Shown piece after piece: positions 46,851-60,743 of a DNA stretch of 64,000 nucleotides. The notes beneath the pieces are model-generated. The model had not been told where the DNA came from. It searched no databases and saw nothing but the letters and a program-made list of their open reading frames with translations. Position 1 is the first letter of the stretch, and each line of letters starts with the position of its first letter. The position numbers and the translations under genes are program-made. The stretch is from NCBI RefSeq assembly GCF_020360975.1, contig NW_025408671.1:620001-684000 (forward strand), in the 5' to 3' direction. This DNA is from Hirsutella rhossiliensis. Lineage: Eukaryota; Ascomycota; Sordariomycetes; Hypocreales; Ophiocordycipitaceae.

Positions 46851-49780
46851 ACGTTAAAATCTATAATTAGGACCTTATATTTATAGAAAAGATCTAACGT
46901 ATAGTCGCCTCCTTCCTAATTATATAGAAAGACTAAGGTACTATTAAGGTCTACCTAAACTACTATATATATATTCTACTAGTAGAAAATTAATACCTAT
47001 AAAAACTAGCTTTTAGGGCTTACCTACTTAGCTAGAAGGATAAAGCGCTAATCGACTAAACCTATAAGGACCTATACTAAAAGGGGTATATAAAATAAGC
47101 TATAAAGGTAACCCCGTTTACTTACCTTACATTTATAGTTTAGAGAACTATATATAGTAATAAAAAGGGTTAAATAATAATAGACCTATATACTCTTAAT
47201 AGTATAGCTATCTTAGACGCTTACTTAATATTGCTTTAAGGAGATATAATTTAAAAGCTATATAAGAAATACTTTATTTTTACTATAGACGCTTAGTCTT
47301 TCTTTTATTAGTTCCTTATCTATAAGGAGTATTAAGAAAGGTTTATAGTAATTAGCTATAAAGGCTTAGAGCGACTAATAGTAGCCTTAATAAGATATAA
47401 GAACTTACTTATATATATCTAATAATTTATAGACTAAATCCTTTAGGAATATATAGAATATTCTATTAAGTATATTAACGATATTATAATATACTTAGAT
47501 ATAAAAGACGACTATATTTATTACCTCTAAGCTATCTTTTAACTCTTTATAAACTATAACCTAGCCTTAGCTAAATCGAAACTATTCTTAGGCTACCTAT
47601 CTATAAAACTATTAAGATTTTAAGTTAATAGTATTAGCTTAATAAGTACTAAAGAATAAGTATAGGTATTATAAGATATAGAGTTTCTAAATACCCTATA
47701 GGTACTAGAAAAGTAGCTTAGCTTAGTTAACTAGCTATAGTACTTAGTAGCTTACTTCTCTTAAAAGGTAAAGGCGCCCTAGGTTTAGAAAATAGTAATA
47801 CTTAAAGAAGCGCGAGATAGTTAAGCGCTACTTAAGGGATCGGTAAGGAATAAATATACTTTTAAGGTAATATATAAACTATCCTTAGTAGAGGAATAGG
47901 CCTTCTAAGATATTATAAACGCTTTTATAAAACTAACGTAGCTATACTATTTCGACCTATAATAGCTATTATTCTTATAAATCGACGCTAGCCGCGAGCT
48001 AGGCTTTATAGTTATAGCCTTCTACTTAGTACTAAAGGGAAGACTAGAACCTAGGAAGAACCCTACCTTAAACGAGTATCTAGCTAATCCTTTACCTTAG
48101 TAAACGCTTAACTAGTAGAGAGCTTAGATACTAGCCTACTAAACTTAAAGTTACCTATCTTTTTTAAGCTTATTAAAAGCTCTAGTTATATATTATCTCT
48201 ACCTTACTACTAAAGGTTATTATACTAACTAACTATACTACTATAAGCGTAATCCTAAAGTAAATATTACTATTTACTATTAGTATAAAGATAAATAATT
48301 AGCTTATACTTGCTTTATAGTACCTTAGCTAGTTTCCTTTAAAAGTTTACTATATTCTTAGAACTATAAATATCCTTACTAATATACTATCTTAATTACT
48401 ATTTATAATACCTAGGAAATATAAACCTAGGGAATTAAACTATATCTAGGAAGATAAAGCGCTAGTTAAATACGTATATATAGTTATAGAATCCTTTATC
48501 TAACCTAACCTATACTAAAAGATCTAGGAAGTATACGCGGAAGAACCTAAGTAGGCTAGTATATTAAAGTAGCTTAAAAGCAATAAGTCTTAGGTCGGTC
48601 TCTTATTTATTTAATAGAATAAGTTACTTTACTTAGTTAAGTCTAAAGGTTATTACTAGCTTTATATCCCTACTACCTATACTAAGGAAATTATCGCCGA
48701 TGACTATATATATAAATTCTACCTTAAACGGTAAAGGATATAAAAGGAATTATCCTTTATATTTACTATTACTAGCCTTAAGAAACTTATTAATAGCTTT
48801 ATCGATAAGTATAATACTTACTATAAGAACTAAACTAACTAGTTAAAGGCCCTTAGTAAGTTAGTTTTAATTACTTCCTTAGCCTTACCTTTCTATATAA
48901 TTACTATAGATTTCGTAATAAGGCTCTTAAACGTCTATATAGACTAAACTCTATAAATACTACCTATTAAGGTCTATTATAATATACTACTAATAGTAAC
49001 TAATAAGTTCTTAAAAATAAGGCTCTTTATCTTAGGCTATAATTAGTTTACTATATATAACGACTAGTATTATTCTTAAGGGATAAACCTATTAAGGGGT
49101 TTATATTAGTAGATATAATAAGGCGTAGTTTAAGTAATAATATATATATTATATTAGTAATAAGTTAGAGGTTATAGACTATAGACTATAACTAGGTAAT
49201 TAAAATTAAAGATAGAATTATAATAAAGATCTATATTAAAAGCTAGAGAGCTATTTATTTAAAGGAGTAAAAGTAAGTAGCTATATATACTTATAAAGAC
49301 TATCCTTAGATTATAGTCCTAGCCGTTATCCCCTTTATAGCTTACTATAGCTTACTTATAAGCTATGCTCCTAAGTAGTAATCTATTTATATAAGGCTTA
49401 CTTAGCTTATATATACTTTAAGTAAGCTAAGCCTAAGTAACTTCTTTTCCTAACTATTATTCTAAGCCGCCTTATTACGTAAACTTAGCTAGCTCTCTTA
49501 TAGCCCGCTAACTATAGTTATAATACTATAGAGGACTAAGCCGAGGTACTATTTACTAAGTTAATACGCTATAACTAAGGGATTCTTACTTAGATTATTT
49601 CCGACTAAGACCCTTAGTTCCTTTTAGTATTCTAGAAAGGACTATAAATAGCATATAGGTTTAAGTTACTAGTATTTATAGCTTAGTATCCCTAGACTAA
49701 CGGCTTATTAAAACGATATAACTAAGTAGTTAAAACTATACTTTAGTTTTTTATAACTAACTTCCTATCTTATTAATAGG
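46851..49780 (+). pseudogene. E3 reverse transcriptase, RNase H and integrase remnant
   Basis: RT: a VIDLRPLNK-like stretch at about 47117-47215, a following DASSFFYQ-like region near 47287, and IYLDIKDDYIYYL at about 47490-47530 in place of YxDD. RNase H lies near 47970-48140. Integrase core: YIITIDFVI and a TNKF-like stretch at about 48890-49010. The integrase is then interrupted by a reversed solo LTR at 49056-49525 and by Gypsy-B at 49781. Confidence 0.7.
49056..49525 (-). repeat. Reversed solo LTR of a Gypsy-A/B relative
   Basis: 470 bp, minus orientation, flanked by duplication CTATA (49051-49055 and 49526-49530). The end nearest 49056, its 3' half on minus, closely matches Gypsy-A/B LTR 3' halves. 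The other half is different sequence. No internal region remains, so it arose by LTR-LTR recombination or is a separate subfamily's solo LTR. Confidence 0.8.
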
Positions 49781-50243
49781 TATTACGACCACGGTCTAGC
49801 GAACCGCGGGGACTAGTATATATTACGAGGATATATAACGTAGGGAGCAAGGAATATTAAATAGACCGACGGGCTAATTAAGTTTAGAGCGACGGGTTAC
49901 TTTAGCGCTCTAACGCTCTATAGCTAGATCGTAGGATCGCTCTAGCGCCCTAGCGCTCCTAAGCAACGGGATTACTAAGTGCTCTCGGCGATCTAAGGAA
50001 GCTCTCGAGATATATAAGGAAGGAACGAAATACTCCTTTAAATAGATAGCTCGATAGCTTTTAATATAGATCTTTATTATAATTTATCTTTAATTTTAAT
50101 TACTTAGTTATAGTCTATAGTCTATAACCTCTAACTTATTACTAACGTAATATACTTATTATTGCTTAGACCACGCCCTATTATATCTATTAATATAAAC
50201 CCCTCGATAGGTTTATCCCTTAGGAATAATACTAGTCGTTATA
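49781..50243 (+). repeat. Gypsy-B 5' LTR
   Basis: 463 bp; pairs with 57158-57620. Confidence 0.9.
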
Positions 50244-52750
50244 CGTTAAAAGCTCTTATTTAGTATAATACCGCGTTACTCTAAGTAATATCGTAACTAT
50301 TAATATACCTATATAGTAAACTAGATCAACTAACTCTAGAGCTACTATATTGCCTTAGAATATAATACGCGAGATTATTACCCTTTAATAAGAGGTATAG
50401 TTACTTAGGAATAAAGGAGGTAACGGATAAGTTAGGGACCTTAGAGAAGTAGTTAAACTAAAGTAGCTAGGACTATTTAACGGTACTTATAGTACTCTTT
50501 AAGACTTTCTTACCTAACTTAAGGCCTACTACCGGTTTTACTTAACGAAACTTTCGAACCTAGTCGAAAAGGTACTCTACGTAGAAAATTATTTATTTAA
50601 AATAGCACTCGCTTAGTTTAGACCTATTATAAGGGACTATCTCGATAACTAACTAGTATAACGAAATAGCGAAATAGATAAAGTCTTTACTAGTTTCTAA
50701 GGATTTAAAGAAGCTATTACTAAGGTATTTAGAATAACTAATAAAGAATAAGAAGCCGAATAGAAACTTCGAGAACTCTAATAAAGGACCTTAGTATTAA
50801 ACTATACTACTAAATTCTATTAAGTTACCTTAAAACTTAAATAGGACAACGAACCCCTTATATCGCGATTCTACGATAGACTTAAGGAAGAAGTTAAGGA
50901 CGAACTCTATAAGGAAGATCGACCTAACGGCCTCTTAAACTATATCGCTATAGTAGTATAAATCGACGATAGATAGTATACGTAACGCTAAGAAAAGAAT
51001 TAAGAAAGAGGAAACTAGAACCCTTCTTATAGGAATAACTTTAACCGACGCGCTAACTATAAAAAGAAGCGCGAAACTCCTATTACCTACGCTTATATAA
51101 CTAACCTAGGTAGGATAGATATAAATATAATATAGAAAAGTAAAGGAAAGTATTTTAACTATAGGAAACCTAGATATTACTTTAAAGAATATAGATAACC
51201 TTATAAGGAGAAGAAAACCTACTAGGTACTAGCCCTAGAAGGTAAGAAATACTTAAACGCTACTAATAGATAGGAACTAAAGTATAAACTCCTTAGTTAG
51301 ACTATATACTATAATAACGAATATATAGTATATTTAAGCGATAAGAACAGTATTAAATAGTTCTTAAAGCTACTATAGAAAACCCTTATAATAATATAAC
51401 GAAAAGATCCTAAAATATAGAAATAAGTTAAATTTATAGAACTAAAATATCCTTATCTTAAAGGAGTCTTACGAGACTAGATTAGGAAAAATAGTAAACG
51501 ATTCTAGGAAGATATATAAAATAAAAATCGATAATAATAATAGGTAGTTTATAAATAATATAATAAAGAAGATATAGATATAGCCCTTATACTTATAAAA
51601 CTTAGATAATAACCTAAGGAGGAATAATAAAGTATCGACGATATAAGCTTTAAAGAATAAGAAATACTTAGAGAAACGGAAGATAAGAACGAACTTATAT
51701 TACTACCCTTACTACTAAGGGAAAATACTACGATTAGAGAACACGCTCTATACTTTAAAGAATTTAAAGAAATACTTAAAATTAAAACTTAATAAATACC
51801 TTAAATTCTTATAGAAAACTAATAAGCTATATTAATTCGATATTAACTAGTACTACGTAAAGGAGACTATACTATAGCTATTACTATAGTCGATACCTTT
51901 ATAGCTCTATAATAAGAATAGTAACTATAAGGAGAATTTAAAGACGATCTATAAATACTACTTACTTATAAGTACTATAAGTATATTTTATAGATATTAT
52001 ATATCTACCTAGATTATATAATATACTTTTAGATAAAGGCACGATATAACGCCTTCCTAGTTAGGTTTAAAGGATAAGTACTTTCGAAACCCTACCTAAG
52101 TATAGAACTAGACTACTAGAAAATCGATTAACGCTACCCGAATAACTAAGTTATATTATTAGAACCCGATTATAGCACGCTACTTAAATACCGCGATAAT
52201 TACGGTTTATTAACGAGATATCTTTTAGAGATATATAAAATCTATAAACACGCTAAAATAGAGGAATAATATAACGCTACTTACTCTAAGATATCTAAAC
52301 CCTTAATCTTCTAAAGACTTATATAACGAGTTAAATATAATAAAGAAAATTATAACGAATATATATACCTAAACTATAGAATTTATAAATATAAAAAAGT
52401 ATAAGTATAGTATAAACGATATAACGGTATACTAAAAGATTATTAGTAATATATATAAAGGCTATAAGCTATATTCGACTAAGGAAGAATCGATATAGAA
52501 ATACTATATAAAAAATAAAAAGATACTAAACGAAAACTTAACCTTTAATACGAAAATAAATAAAATTATAAAGTATAGTATATAATTAACTATAAAGTAG
52601 TATAATATAAACGATATAGCGTTAAGAAATAAGAAATCTTTAATTAGCTATAAGAAATTAGTTTCTTAAGCCCTAATATAATACTACGCGATAAAAATAT
52701 AAAGAAACGATATTAATAATAAATTAAAGAAGAATACTTAAATAAAACGA
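50244..52750 (+). pseudogene. Gypsy-B gag remnant
   Basis: Collinear with Gypsy-A gag. A tyrosine-rich degraded zinc-knuckle stretch is at about 51150-51190. Only TAA/TAG stops seen in the coding frame. Confidence 0.55.
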
Positions 52751-55700
52751 ATAAGGACTAAGTAAAAAATAAGGTACGCTATCTATAAAAGGGCTATAGA
52801 CTAGTATAATACGATAAGATCTAAGGACCCTATATATAGTAACGGTAAGCTATAGCGACTAAATAGTATTAGATATTTAAATCGTAGGATATTACGTATA
52901 TATACTTTTAAACTATAGCGCGATAAGTAACTACGTTTTACCTAAAGTCGTTAATCGTTACTAACTTATATAGAGATATAAGATAGATCTATATAAACTT
53001 ATAAATATTAAAGGAGAGGCCTTTAACTATAATAACGGAATTATTAATATAGAGATTAATTACCTCGATATTAATATCTAGGGCTATAACGAATAAGTTA
53101 ACTTTAATATTATAGATATTAGAAAATATAACCTTATATTAAGGCTTCTATAGCTATAAGAGAGCAACCTACTAATTAACTAGAAAACTAGCTAGCTATA
53201 TTAAGACGAAGATATAAGTTTCTAGGACTAGTAGATTTAAGAGAAAGTAAAATTTTACGATAATTTAGCTACTAAATAAGATAAAAGGGATAACCGTTTA
53301 AGTAAATTATTATAGGCTTTAGCGATATAAACGAAAATAGTAACCGAACTAGTAAATATAATAAAATTAACTAATAAGACCTACGTACTAACTAATATAG
53401 CTATATAACCTAGTATCTAATATAAATAGAATAAAGGATATAATATAAAGATTTAAAGAGTTATTACTACTCTAAGAAAAGACCTTAAATAAATTAATAA
53501 AGAGCTTAAGTTAAGAGAAACTAGCTCTTAAGAGAAAGAATAAAGCTTATAAGATAGAATAAAGAATATCCCCTAAGAATACCGGAAATATAATAAACTC
53601 TTTAAGGAAGAACTTAAGATAGGGTTACCTAAATATAGTTAATAGGACTATAAGATTTATCTTAAAGATAGAATAACGCTAACGTTCTATAAGATTTATA
53701 ATATAAATAAAAAGTAACTATAAACGCTACGCGACTACCTTAACGAGAATCTATAAAAAGGATATATATAAATATTAATATCTAAAGTAGGCTATCTAGT
53801 TATATTTATTCTAAAGAAAAATAGTAAGCTACGACTAGTTATCGACTATAAACGCCTAAACGATATTATAATAAAAGACCGAATACTATTACCGCTTATA
53901 TTAAAACTATAAGATCGACTATATAGTAAAAAATAGTTTATAGCCCTTAAACTTAAAGGCGCCTATAACTTAATATATATAAAAAAGGGATATAAATAGA
54001 TAATAGCCTTTAAAATAAAATTTAAACTATTCGAATATCTAGTAATACTATTTAGACTTATAAATATACTAGCTACCTTTTAACGGATAATTAATAATAT
54101 CCTACGCGAATACTTAGATATCTTTATAGTAGTATACCTAAATAATATCTTAATCTTCTTAGATACCTTAGAAGAATATAAGGAATACGTTTATAAGGTA
54201 CTCTATATACTTTAGAATATAAAGTTACTAGTTAAACTAAAGAAAAGTAAGTTCTATATATAAGAAGTAGACTTCCTTAGATATACGATCTTACTAAGAG
54301 AGATATAAATATAATAAGATAAGATTAACTTAGTTAAAGAATAGCTAACGCTAAAGAACGTTAAGGACGTATAAAGTTTCCTAGGATTTATAAATTACTA
54401 CTAACGATTTATTAAAGATTTCGGAAAGATTATAGTACTACTATATAACTTAATAAAAAAGGAAAAAGAATTTATATAGGACGATAAAGCTAACGAAGCT
54501 TTCGAATATATTAAGACTACGATTATATAAGAACTAGTCTTAACTACCTTTAATCTAAAACAATAAATCGAACTTAAAACCGATATATTAGACTTTACTC
54601 TAAGAGTATAAATCGGATAAAAAGATAATAAAGGAAGACTATAACTAATTATATTCTACTCGAAAAAGCTATATAGCGTAGAACTTAATTACCCTATCTA
54701 CGATAAAGAATTCCTTATAATTATTTAAGCTTTTAAGGAATTTTAATACTACCTTCTTAAAAGTAAATATAAAGTTAAGGTCTATATAGACTATAAGAAT
54801 ATCTTATATTTTATAATAATATAATAGTTAAACGGACGATAGATCTAATAAGCTAAATACTTATTAGAATTCGACTATAAAATAATCTATAGAAAAGGAA
54901 TAGAAAACGGTCGAGCTAATACCCTTAGTCGACGAAGTAACTACGATATAGGGGTACTTATAGTAAAAGGATAGCTCCTAGAAATTAACGAAAACGGGAA
55001 CTACTAATAACGATAGCTAAATATAATATTTAAAGTATAACCTAACGACTCGACTTATTAAAAGATCCTAAAATAAATAAAAGAATATAAAGTACTAAAC
55101 GGATACGATATAAGATATTTAGAAGTTCTAATATATAAAAATAAAATCTAGATACTACTAGAATTATAAGATAAAGTTATATAAGATATATATAAATATC
55201 TAATATATAGATACTAGGAATCTAAAGAATAATAAAACGGATTAAACGATAATATAACTTCCTATAGCTTAAAGAAGTAATATAATAAGTTATTAAAGAA
55301 TATAAACTTTATATATAAAGTAAAGCTAAACGATATAAACTATATAGAGAATTATAACCGCTACTAGTACTAGAGAAACTATAGGATTTAATAGCTTTTA
55401 ACTATATTATAAAGCTACTACCGTTAAAAGAACCTATAACTAACGTTAAGTACGATAGTATATTCGTTATTACTAATAGACTAACGAAGTATAGGTACTT
55501 ATTACTATATAAAGAAGTAAGTAATATAAAAGATCTAGTATATATATTCCTATAAACTATTATTAGTAATTATAAACTATTAAACGAGATTATCTTTAAT
55601 AAAGGAAGTATATTTATAGCTAAGTTTTAGTAAGCTCTTATAATATAATTAAGGACGAAATATAAGCTTAGTATAGCCTATTACTTATAAATAGATAGAT

Positions 55701-56230
55701 AAATAAAACGACTTAATTAAACGCTTAAATAATATTTATAATACTATATTAGCTATAAATAAAACGATTAAGTTAAATAGCTACTAATAGCGTAACTAGC
55801 TTATAATAGCTTAGTTATAGAAATAACTAAGCTCTTACTAGTATACGCTAATTACGGATATAACCTAGAAGTATTTAAGGTTACTTAATAAGGACTATAA
55901 GCGGAACGAGCGATACTATAAGTAGATTAGCTATAAAAATTATATAAAGAAATATAATAAGAACTTTAATTTATTAGAAAACGAATATCTACTTACTATA
56001 ATCGGAAAAGATTATAGGGACTAATCTTTTAAGAGGGAGATATAGTCTACCTTATATAACGAAATATTAAAATAAAACGACTAAGTAATAAATTAGATTT
56101 TAAGAAACTTAGACCGTTTAAGGTTAAGAAAACTATTTTAAAAGTTAACTATAAACTTTCGCTACTAATAATAATACGGATATACCTAATATTTTATATC
56201 TTACTATTAGAACTAGTACTATAAAACGCT
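52751..56230 (+). pseudogene. Gypsy-B protease, RT, RNase H and integrase remnant
   Basis: Protease active-site codons at 52911-52925 read N-Y-S-A-I. The RT box at 54135-54146 reads Y-L-N-N, so both catalytic aspartates are gone, one more than in Gypsy-A. RNase H ends with RANTLSRRSNY at about 54913-54945. Integrase remnants ITNRLTKYRYLLLYKE and GTKYKLSIAYYL lie at about 55470 and 55655. All are explained by G-to-A or C-to-T changes. Confidence 0.85.
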
Positions 56231-57157
56231 AAACTATAGGAAAAAATCGAAGTTAACAACGATTAAGAATATAAAGTAGAATAAATATTAGATATAAGAA
56301 AATAAGGTTAGTAATAAGAATACCTTATTAAGTAAAAGGGATATAGACTAAAGGAAAATACCTAGGAACTACTTAAGCACTTAACCTACTATGGTTCTTT
56401 ACTCCGATAGTTCTATTAAGTAAACCCTTACTCGGAAATATAAGGTTACTAAGAATAGTATCTTAGTCTAATACGTCTAAGGCACTAAACAATTAAACCT
56501 CGCTAATAGTAATACTTTCCTTATTTAATAAACGAACCGATTTGTCTTAAGAAGAACGCGTTATACTATCTTCTTTATTAATAGCTTATATACCCCGCTA
56601 AAATAACTTACTACCTCGGTCCTTTAGGAAACGCTTCTATTTCCTAATCTAAGCTAAGCGAGCTATTACTTCCTTTAACGCTTCTTTTACTTTCCGTTCG
56701 TCCGAATTTTTCTTTTACTATTAATTTATAATACGATAAACTAGAAAAAGAAGGAATATTAGTAAAAAAGAATAATAGGGAAGGAAAGGGATAAAACGAA
56801 CGGGCGGACGCTATATTATACCTATTATAAGAACGGCCTATAGAGGTATATTCGGAACACCGATTAAAACGCTCGCCGACTTTATAAGTTAGGCCTAACC
56901 GAAAATAATAGGAGCAAGGTATAATTTTAATACTATAGATCTCGGTCTAGGATACTAGCTCCGATCGTTAACGCGATTTATCGGAATTATAAGAACGGGA
57001 TTTTTAAATATAACTAGATATACTATTAGTAGTATATCCTAAAAGGATAAAGGAATAAGGAACGATATACTTACGTATAACGCGATAAGGGTATATTTAT
57101 ATACGGCGGCTAAGGTAGTAGGTCTTAAGGGCAAGACTAAAAGGAAGGGAAGCATCC

Positions 57158-57620
57158 TATTACGACTATAGTCTAGTAAACCGCGGGGACTAGTATATAT
57201 TACGAGGATATATAACGTAGGGAGCAAGGAATATTAAACGGACCGACGGGCTAATTAAGTTTAGAGCGATAGGTTACTTTAGCGCTTTAACGCTCTATAG
57301 CTAGATCGTAGGATCGCTTTAGCGCCCTAGCGCTCCTAGGCGACGGGATTACTAAGTGCTCTTAGCGATCTAAGGAAGCTCTCGAGATATATAAGGAAGG
57401 AACGAAATACTCCTTTAAATAGATAGCTCGATAGCTTTTAATATAGATCTTTATTACGATTTATCTCTAATTTTAATTACCTAGTTATAGTCTATAGTCT
57501 ATAACCTCCGACTTATTACTAACGTAATATACTTATTATTACTTAGACCACGCCCTATTATATCTGCTAATATAAACCCCTCGATAGGTTTATCCCTTAG
57601 GAATAACACCGGTCGTTATA
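57158..57620 (+). repeat. Gypsy-B 3' LTR
   Basis: 463 bp; preceded by a purine tract AAAAGGAAGGGAAG at about 57138-57152. Confidence 0.9.
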
Positions 57621-57625
57621 ATAGG

Positions 57626-58290
57626 TCGATATATTACTATTACTTTAATTTACCCTTAATAACTCTTACTCCTTAGTAATAGGTACTTCTTTAAGCGAGC
57701 TACTAACTAAGATATAGATAAATAATAGTAGGCGATACCTTAGGGAAGGCCCCTTATAGATAGATAAGGAGATACTCTAAGACTAAGCTAAGATCTCGAT
57801 TACTCTAGCTTAAGCGGGAATAAAAAAGCAGTATAACGTAAAGCGCTAAGCGCTAGAGTTTAAGCCTAGGTATTAGGTATAGCTCTAGCTAGGGAAAGGA
57901 TATAGTATAGCCGATAAATAGGTAGCGAAGTTAAAGGAACGCTATATAGGACCGTTCGAAGTCTTTAAATAAATTAGATATTTAGCTTACCGCCTTAACT
58001 TAGCTAGATCCCTAAATATTTATAACGTTATTTCTATTATATAGCTATAGCTAGCTAAATAACTAGACTCCCGACCTAGCTTAGAACCTAATACTAACTA
58101 CTAAGAAGTTAAAAGAATCCTTAACTCTAGAACTTATAAATATAGCTAAGGGAATACTTATATAAAATACCTTATTAGCTAAAAAGGCTAGCTAAGTTAT
58201 TATAATTCCTAGGTAGCCGCTAAGGATATTATCGCTAAAGACCTTATCGAAGAATTTAACGTATAGTAAGGAGCGTTATAAGGTTATATT
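57626..58290 (+). pseudogene. E3 integrase C terminus and chromodomain remnant
   Basis: KLKERYIGPFEVFK then YLAYRLNL at about 57930-58000 is the integrase C-terminal barrel. VKRILNSRTYKYS with GNTYIKYLIS-KG at about 58110-58190 matches a chromodomain (VxxILDSR...YLVKWKGY), with TGG codons now stops. Chromodomain-carrying Gypsy elements often target heterochromatin, which agrees with this repeat block. Confidence 0.75.
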
Positions 58291-60743
58291 ACTTATACTT
58301 AGAAGCTCCGCGCGCGCGTTATATAATAGTATAAGCCGCTATAGCTAAGGGAGAAATAATAGTATATAGTACGCGCTATTACTATTTATTCTCTTAGAAG
58401 TCTAAGGATAGGTTAACTAGCTAATAAGTATTAATAGGCCGCCCGCGGCGAATAGTAATCTAATACTATATTTTAGTACCCGCGTTTATTTTTATTTTAA
58501 GAACCTAATTTTCTTATCTTTTTATACTCCCCTTTCTATACTAAACCGCGCCTCTCTTATACTTATATTTAAGGTTCCCGCTATTTAAAGCTATAAATAT
58601 TATAGTAAGGACCTAGTATTTCGCTAGTATTTCTCTAACTAAATCTACCGCCGACCGCTACGCTTAAGCCTTAAAGGATTCCGCTAAGTAGTTTAATTAT
58701 ATAGGAATAAAGCAGAACTTTTCTATAACCTTAAGTTTAATATAGCTGCTTTTACTAAGTAGAAATAGGATAATTATAATATATATACTAACTACCGCGA
58801 CCTCCTTACTAAAGAAGGATATAATCTTAATATAGGCTTAGTAAAAAATAGTATATACTATACCCTTTTATCTCTTCTTTTATTTAAAGCCTACGACCTA
58901 TATAACTATAACTAGCTATACTTCTTTACGCTTTATAGCGCCGCCGCTTATTATAATACTACTATAACTCTTATAACTAACTAAACCGGTAAGAATATAA
59001 CGTTAACTATCTAACTATAGTAGGTTAACGCTTCCTATCGCTATAATCTTAGTACTTTTTTATACGTTCGCTTTAATAACTATACTTTATTACTATTAAG
59101 CTTTAGTAATTCGTTTAGTAACTCGCTACTATTAGTTTTAGGTATTATAGGAAAAACCCTTAGTACCCCCTATAATACCTATAAGTAGTTTACCTTATTA
59201 TTTAATAAGGATAAGCTTCTCCCTTTATTATTACGCGACCTAAATAGGGCTATCTTCCTTAATAAAACTAAGATAATAACTAGCGCCCTTAAAACTATAT
59301 AGATCGCTACTATCTTAGCCGATATTATTAATAAGCTCTTATTTAAATAGGTCGCCTCTATAAACGCCGAGATACTTAAGATTATTACTACTATTACTAG
59401 CGCGAAGTACCTCCCTACTTATCTAAAGATATTTAAGGCCGCTACTATAGAAGAGCGTAAGGCTACTAGTATATTAGGAACCTATAAGTTTAAGGAGAGC
59501 CTTAAGCGTACCCTAGCTAAACCTAGAAGATCTAGTATAGTAGACCTTACCTTTAATAAGCTATTAAGGAACCTATTTACTAAACGCTTACTTACCGCCG
59601 CCGCGGCCCTACCCTTTACTCCCTTTAAATAGGCTAACCTATTTACTAAGAAATAGGCCTTAATACCGGTCTAATAAAAGCTTAACCCCTTTTAGGTTCT
59701 AAGCTATAAAAAACCTAGACTATTCCCTATTATACCTTTTACAGTATACTATAATAACCTAGCTAATATAGATAGCTATATAAGTATTATTTAGTCTAGG
59801 TTAAAAGCGCTAGTCTATAAAGCCTTAAACGTAGTTATAATTTAAGTAAATCTAATTACCGCTATTTATAAGGAGGCTAACGCTAACCTCTTACTTAGCT
59901 AATACGCCGCCCTTACTAAAGTGCCTACTAGCTTTATTTATTAGTTTACTTTTACCGCCTACCTCTTAGATAACTTACCTAAGCTTACTATAGTATACTA
60001 AGGAGTAGCCTATATTAGCCCCCTTTATACGCTAGTACCGGCCCGCCTTTATATAGCTAATATAATAGCTTATTTTAACTTATTAAACTAAAAGTTTACT
60101 AATATATACCTAGGTAGGTTCTAAAACCTAAGCCTAACTATATAGGTACTAATAGTAATAATCTATAACTAGGTTCTAGCCTCTTATAATAGACTAGCTA
60201 TAATACTCTTAGTAAAACTAGCCTTAAATAATACTTATAGCGTGCTTATTTATAGAGCCTTTAATATATAGGATACTTTAAACGACGTACTAGTAAGCCT
60301 TAAGAATCTAATAAAGGAGGAAGCTAAGGAGGAGATTCCCCGCCCTACCCTTACCCTTATAGCGTAAGACGGTTAGTTACCGATTTAGCTTTATTATATT
60401 CCTAGTCCTATTTTATTTTTCTACTAGCTTAGCTATAGAGCGCCCTTAGTTATAATTAATTTTCCCTAGCTTAGCTATACTATGCCCCTAGCCCTACTTA
60501 TTTATTACCCTAGCTTAGCTACCTAGCGCCCTTAGTTTTAATAGTATTTTACTCTTAGCTTAGCCGCCTTACGCCCTTAGTATTAGTTATACTAAGTTAT
60601 ATCCTAGATAAGATATAAGTTATTCCTTATACTAACCTTAGAAATCTATAGAACTTTACTATAATTCCTTATTAGCGCGACTCTTACCTAAATACTATAG
60701 GAGACTAATAAGGACGTTAGTTAATTCTTTTGCCCTAGGTATT
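58291..60743 (+). pseudogene. E3 additional 3' ORF remnant, function unknown
   Basis: From about 58745 to 60364 one plus frame stays open apart from TAA/TAG stops, about 540 codons: NYRDLLTKEGYNLNIGLVKN, then ILADIINKLLFK, TIEERKATSILGTYKFKESL, and a late LVSLKNLIKEEAKEEIPRPT. Stops of this type in an otherwise long frame indicate an ORF destroyed by RIP. It lies after the chromodomain and before the 3' LTR, where Gypsy elements normally have no gene. I recognise no family. It could be a captured gene, a displaced gag or an envelope-like extra ORF; no membrane segments or signal peptide were apparent. Confidence 0.5.

Larger units (their letters stand above)
49781..57620 (+). mobile_element. 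Gypsy-B: second Gypsy-A family copy, RIP-inactivated, inserted in E3
   Basis: 7840 bp with 463-bp LTRs (49781-50243 and 57158-57620) and duplication ATAGG (49776-49780 and 57621-57625). The interior is collinear with Gypsy-A throughout, from gag at about 50380 to integrase. Differences from Gypsy-A are mainly C/T and G/A, plus a 21-base LTR length difference. Same orientation as Gypsy-A. Confidence 0.92.
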
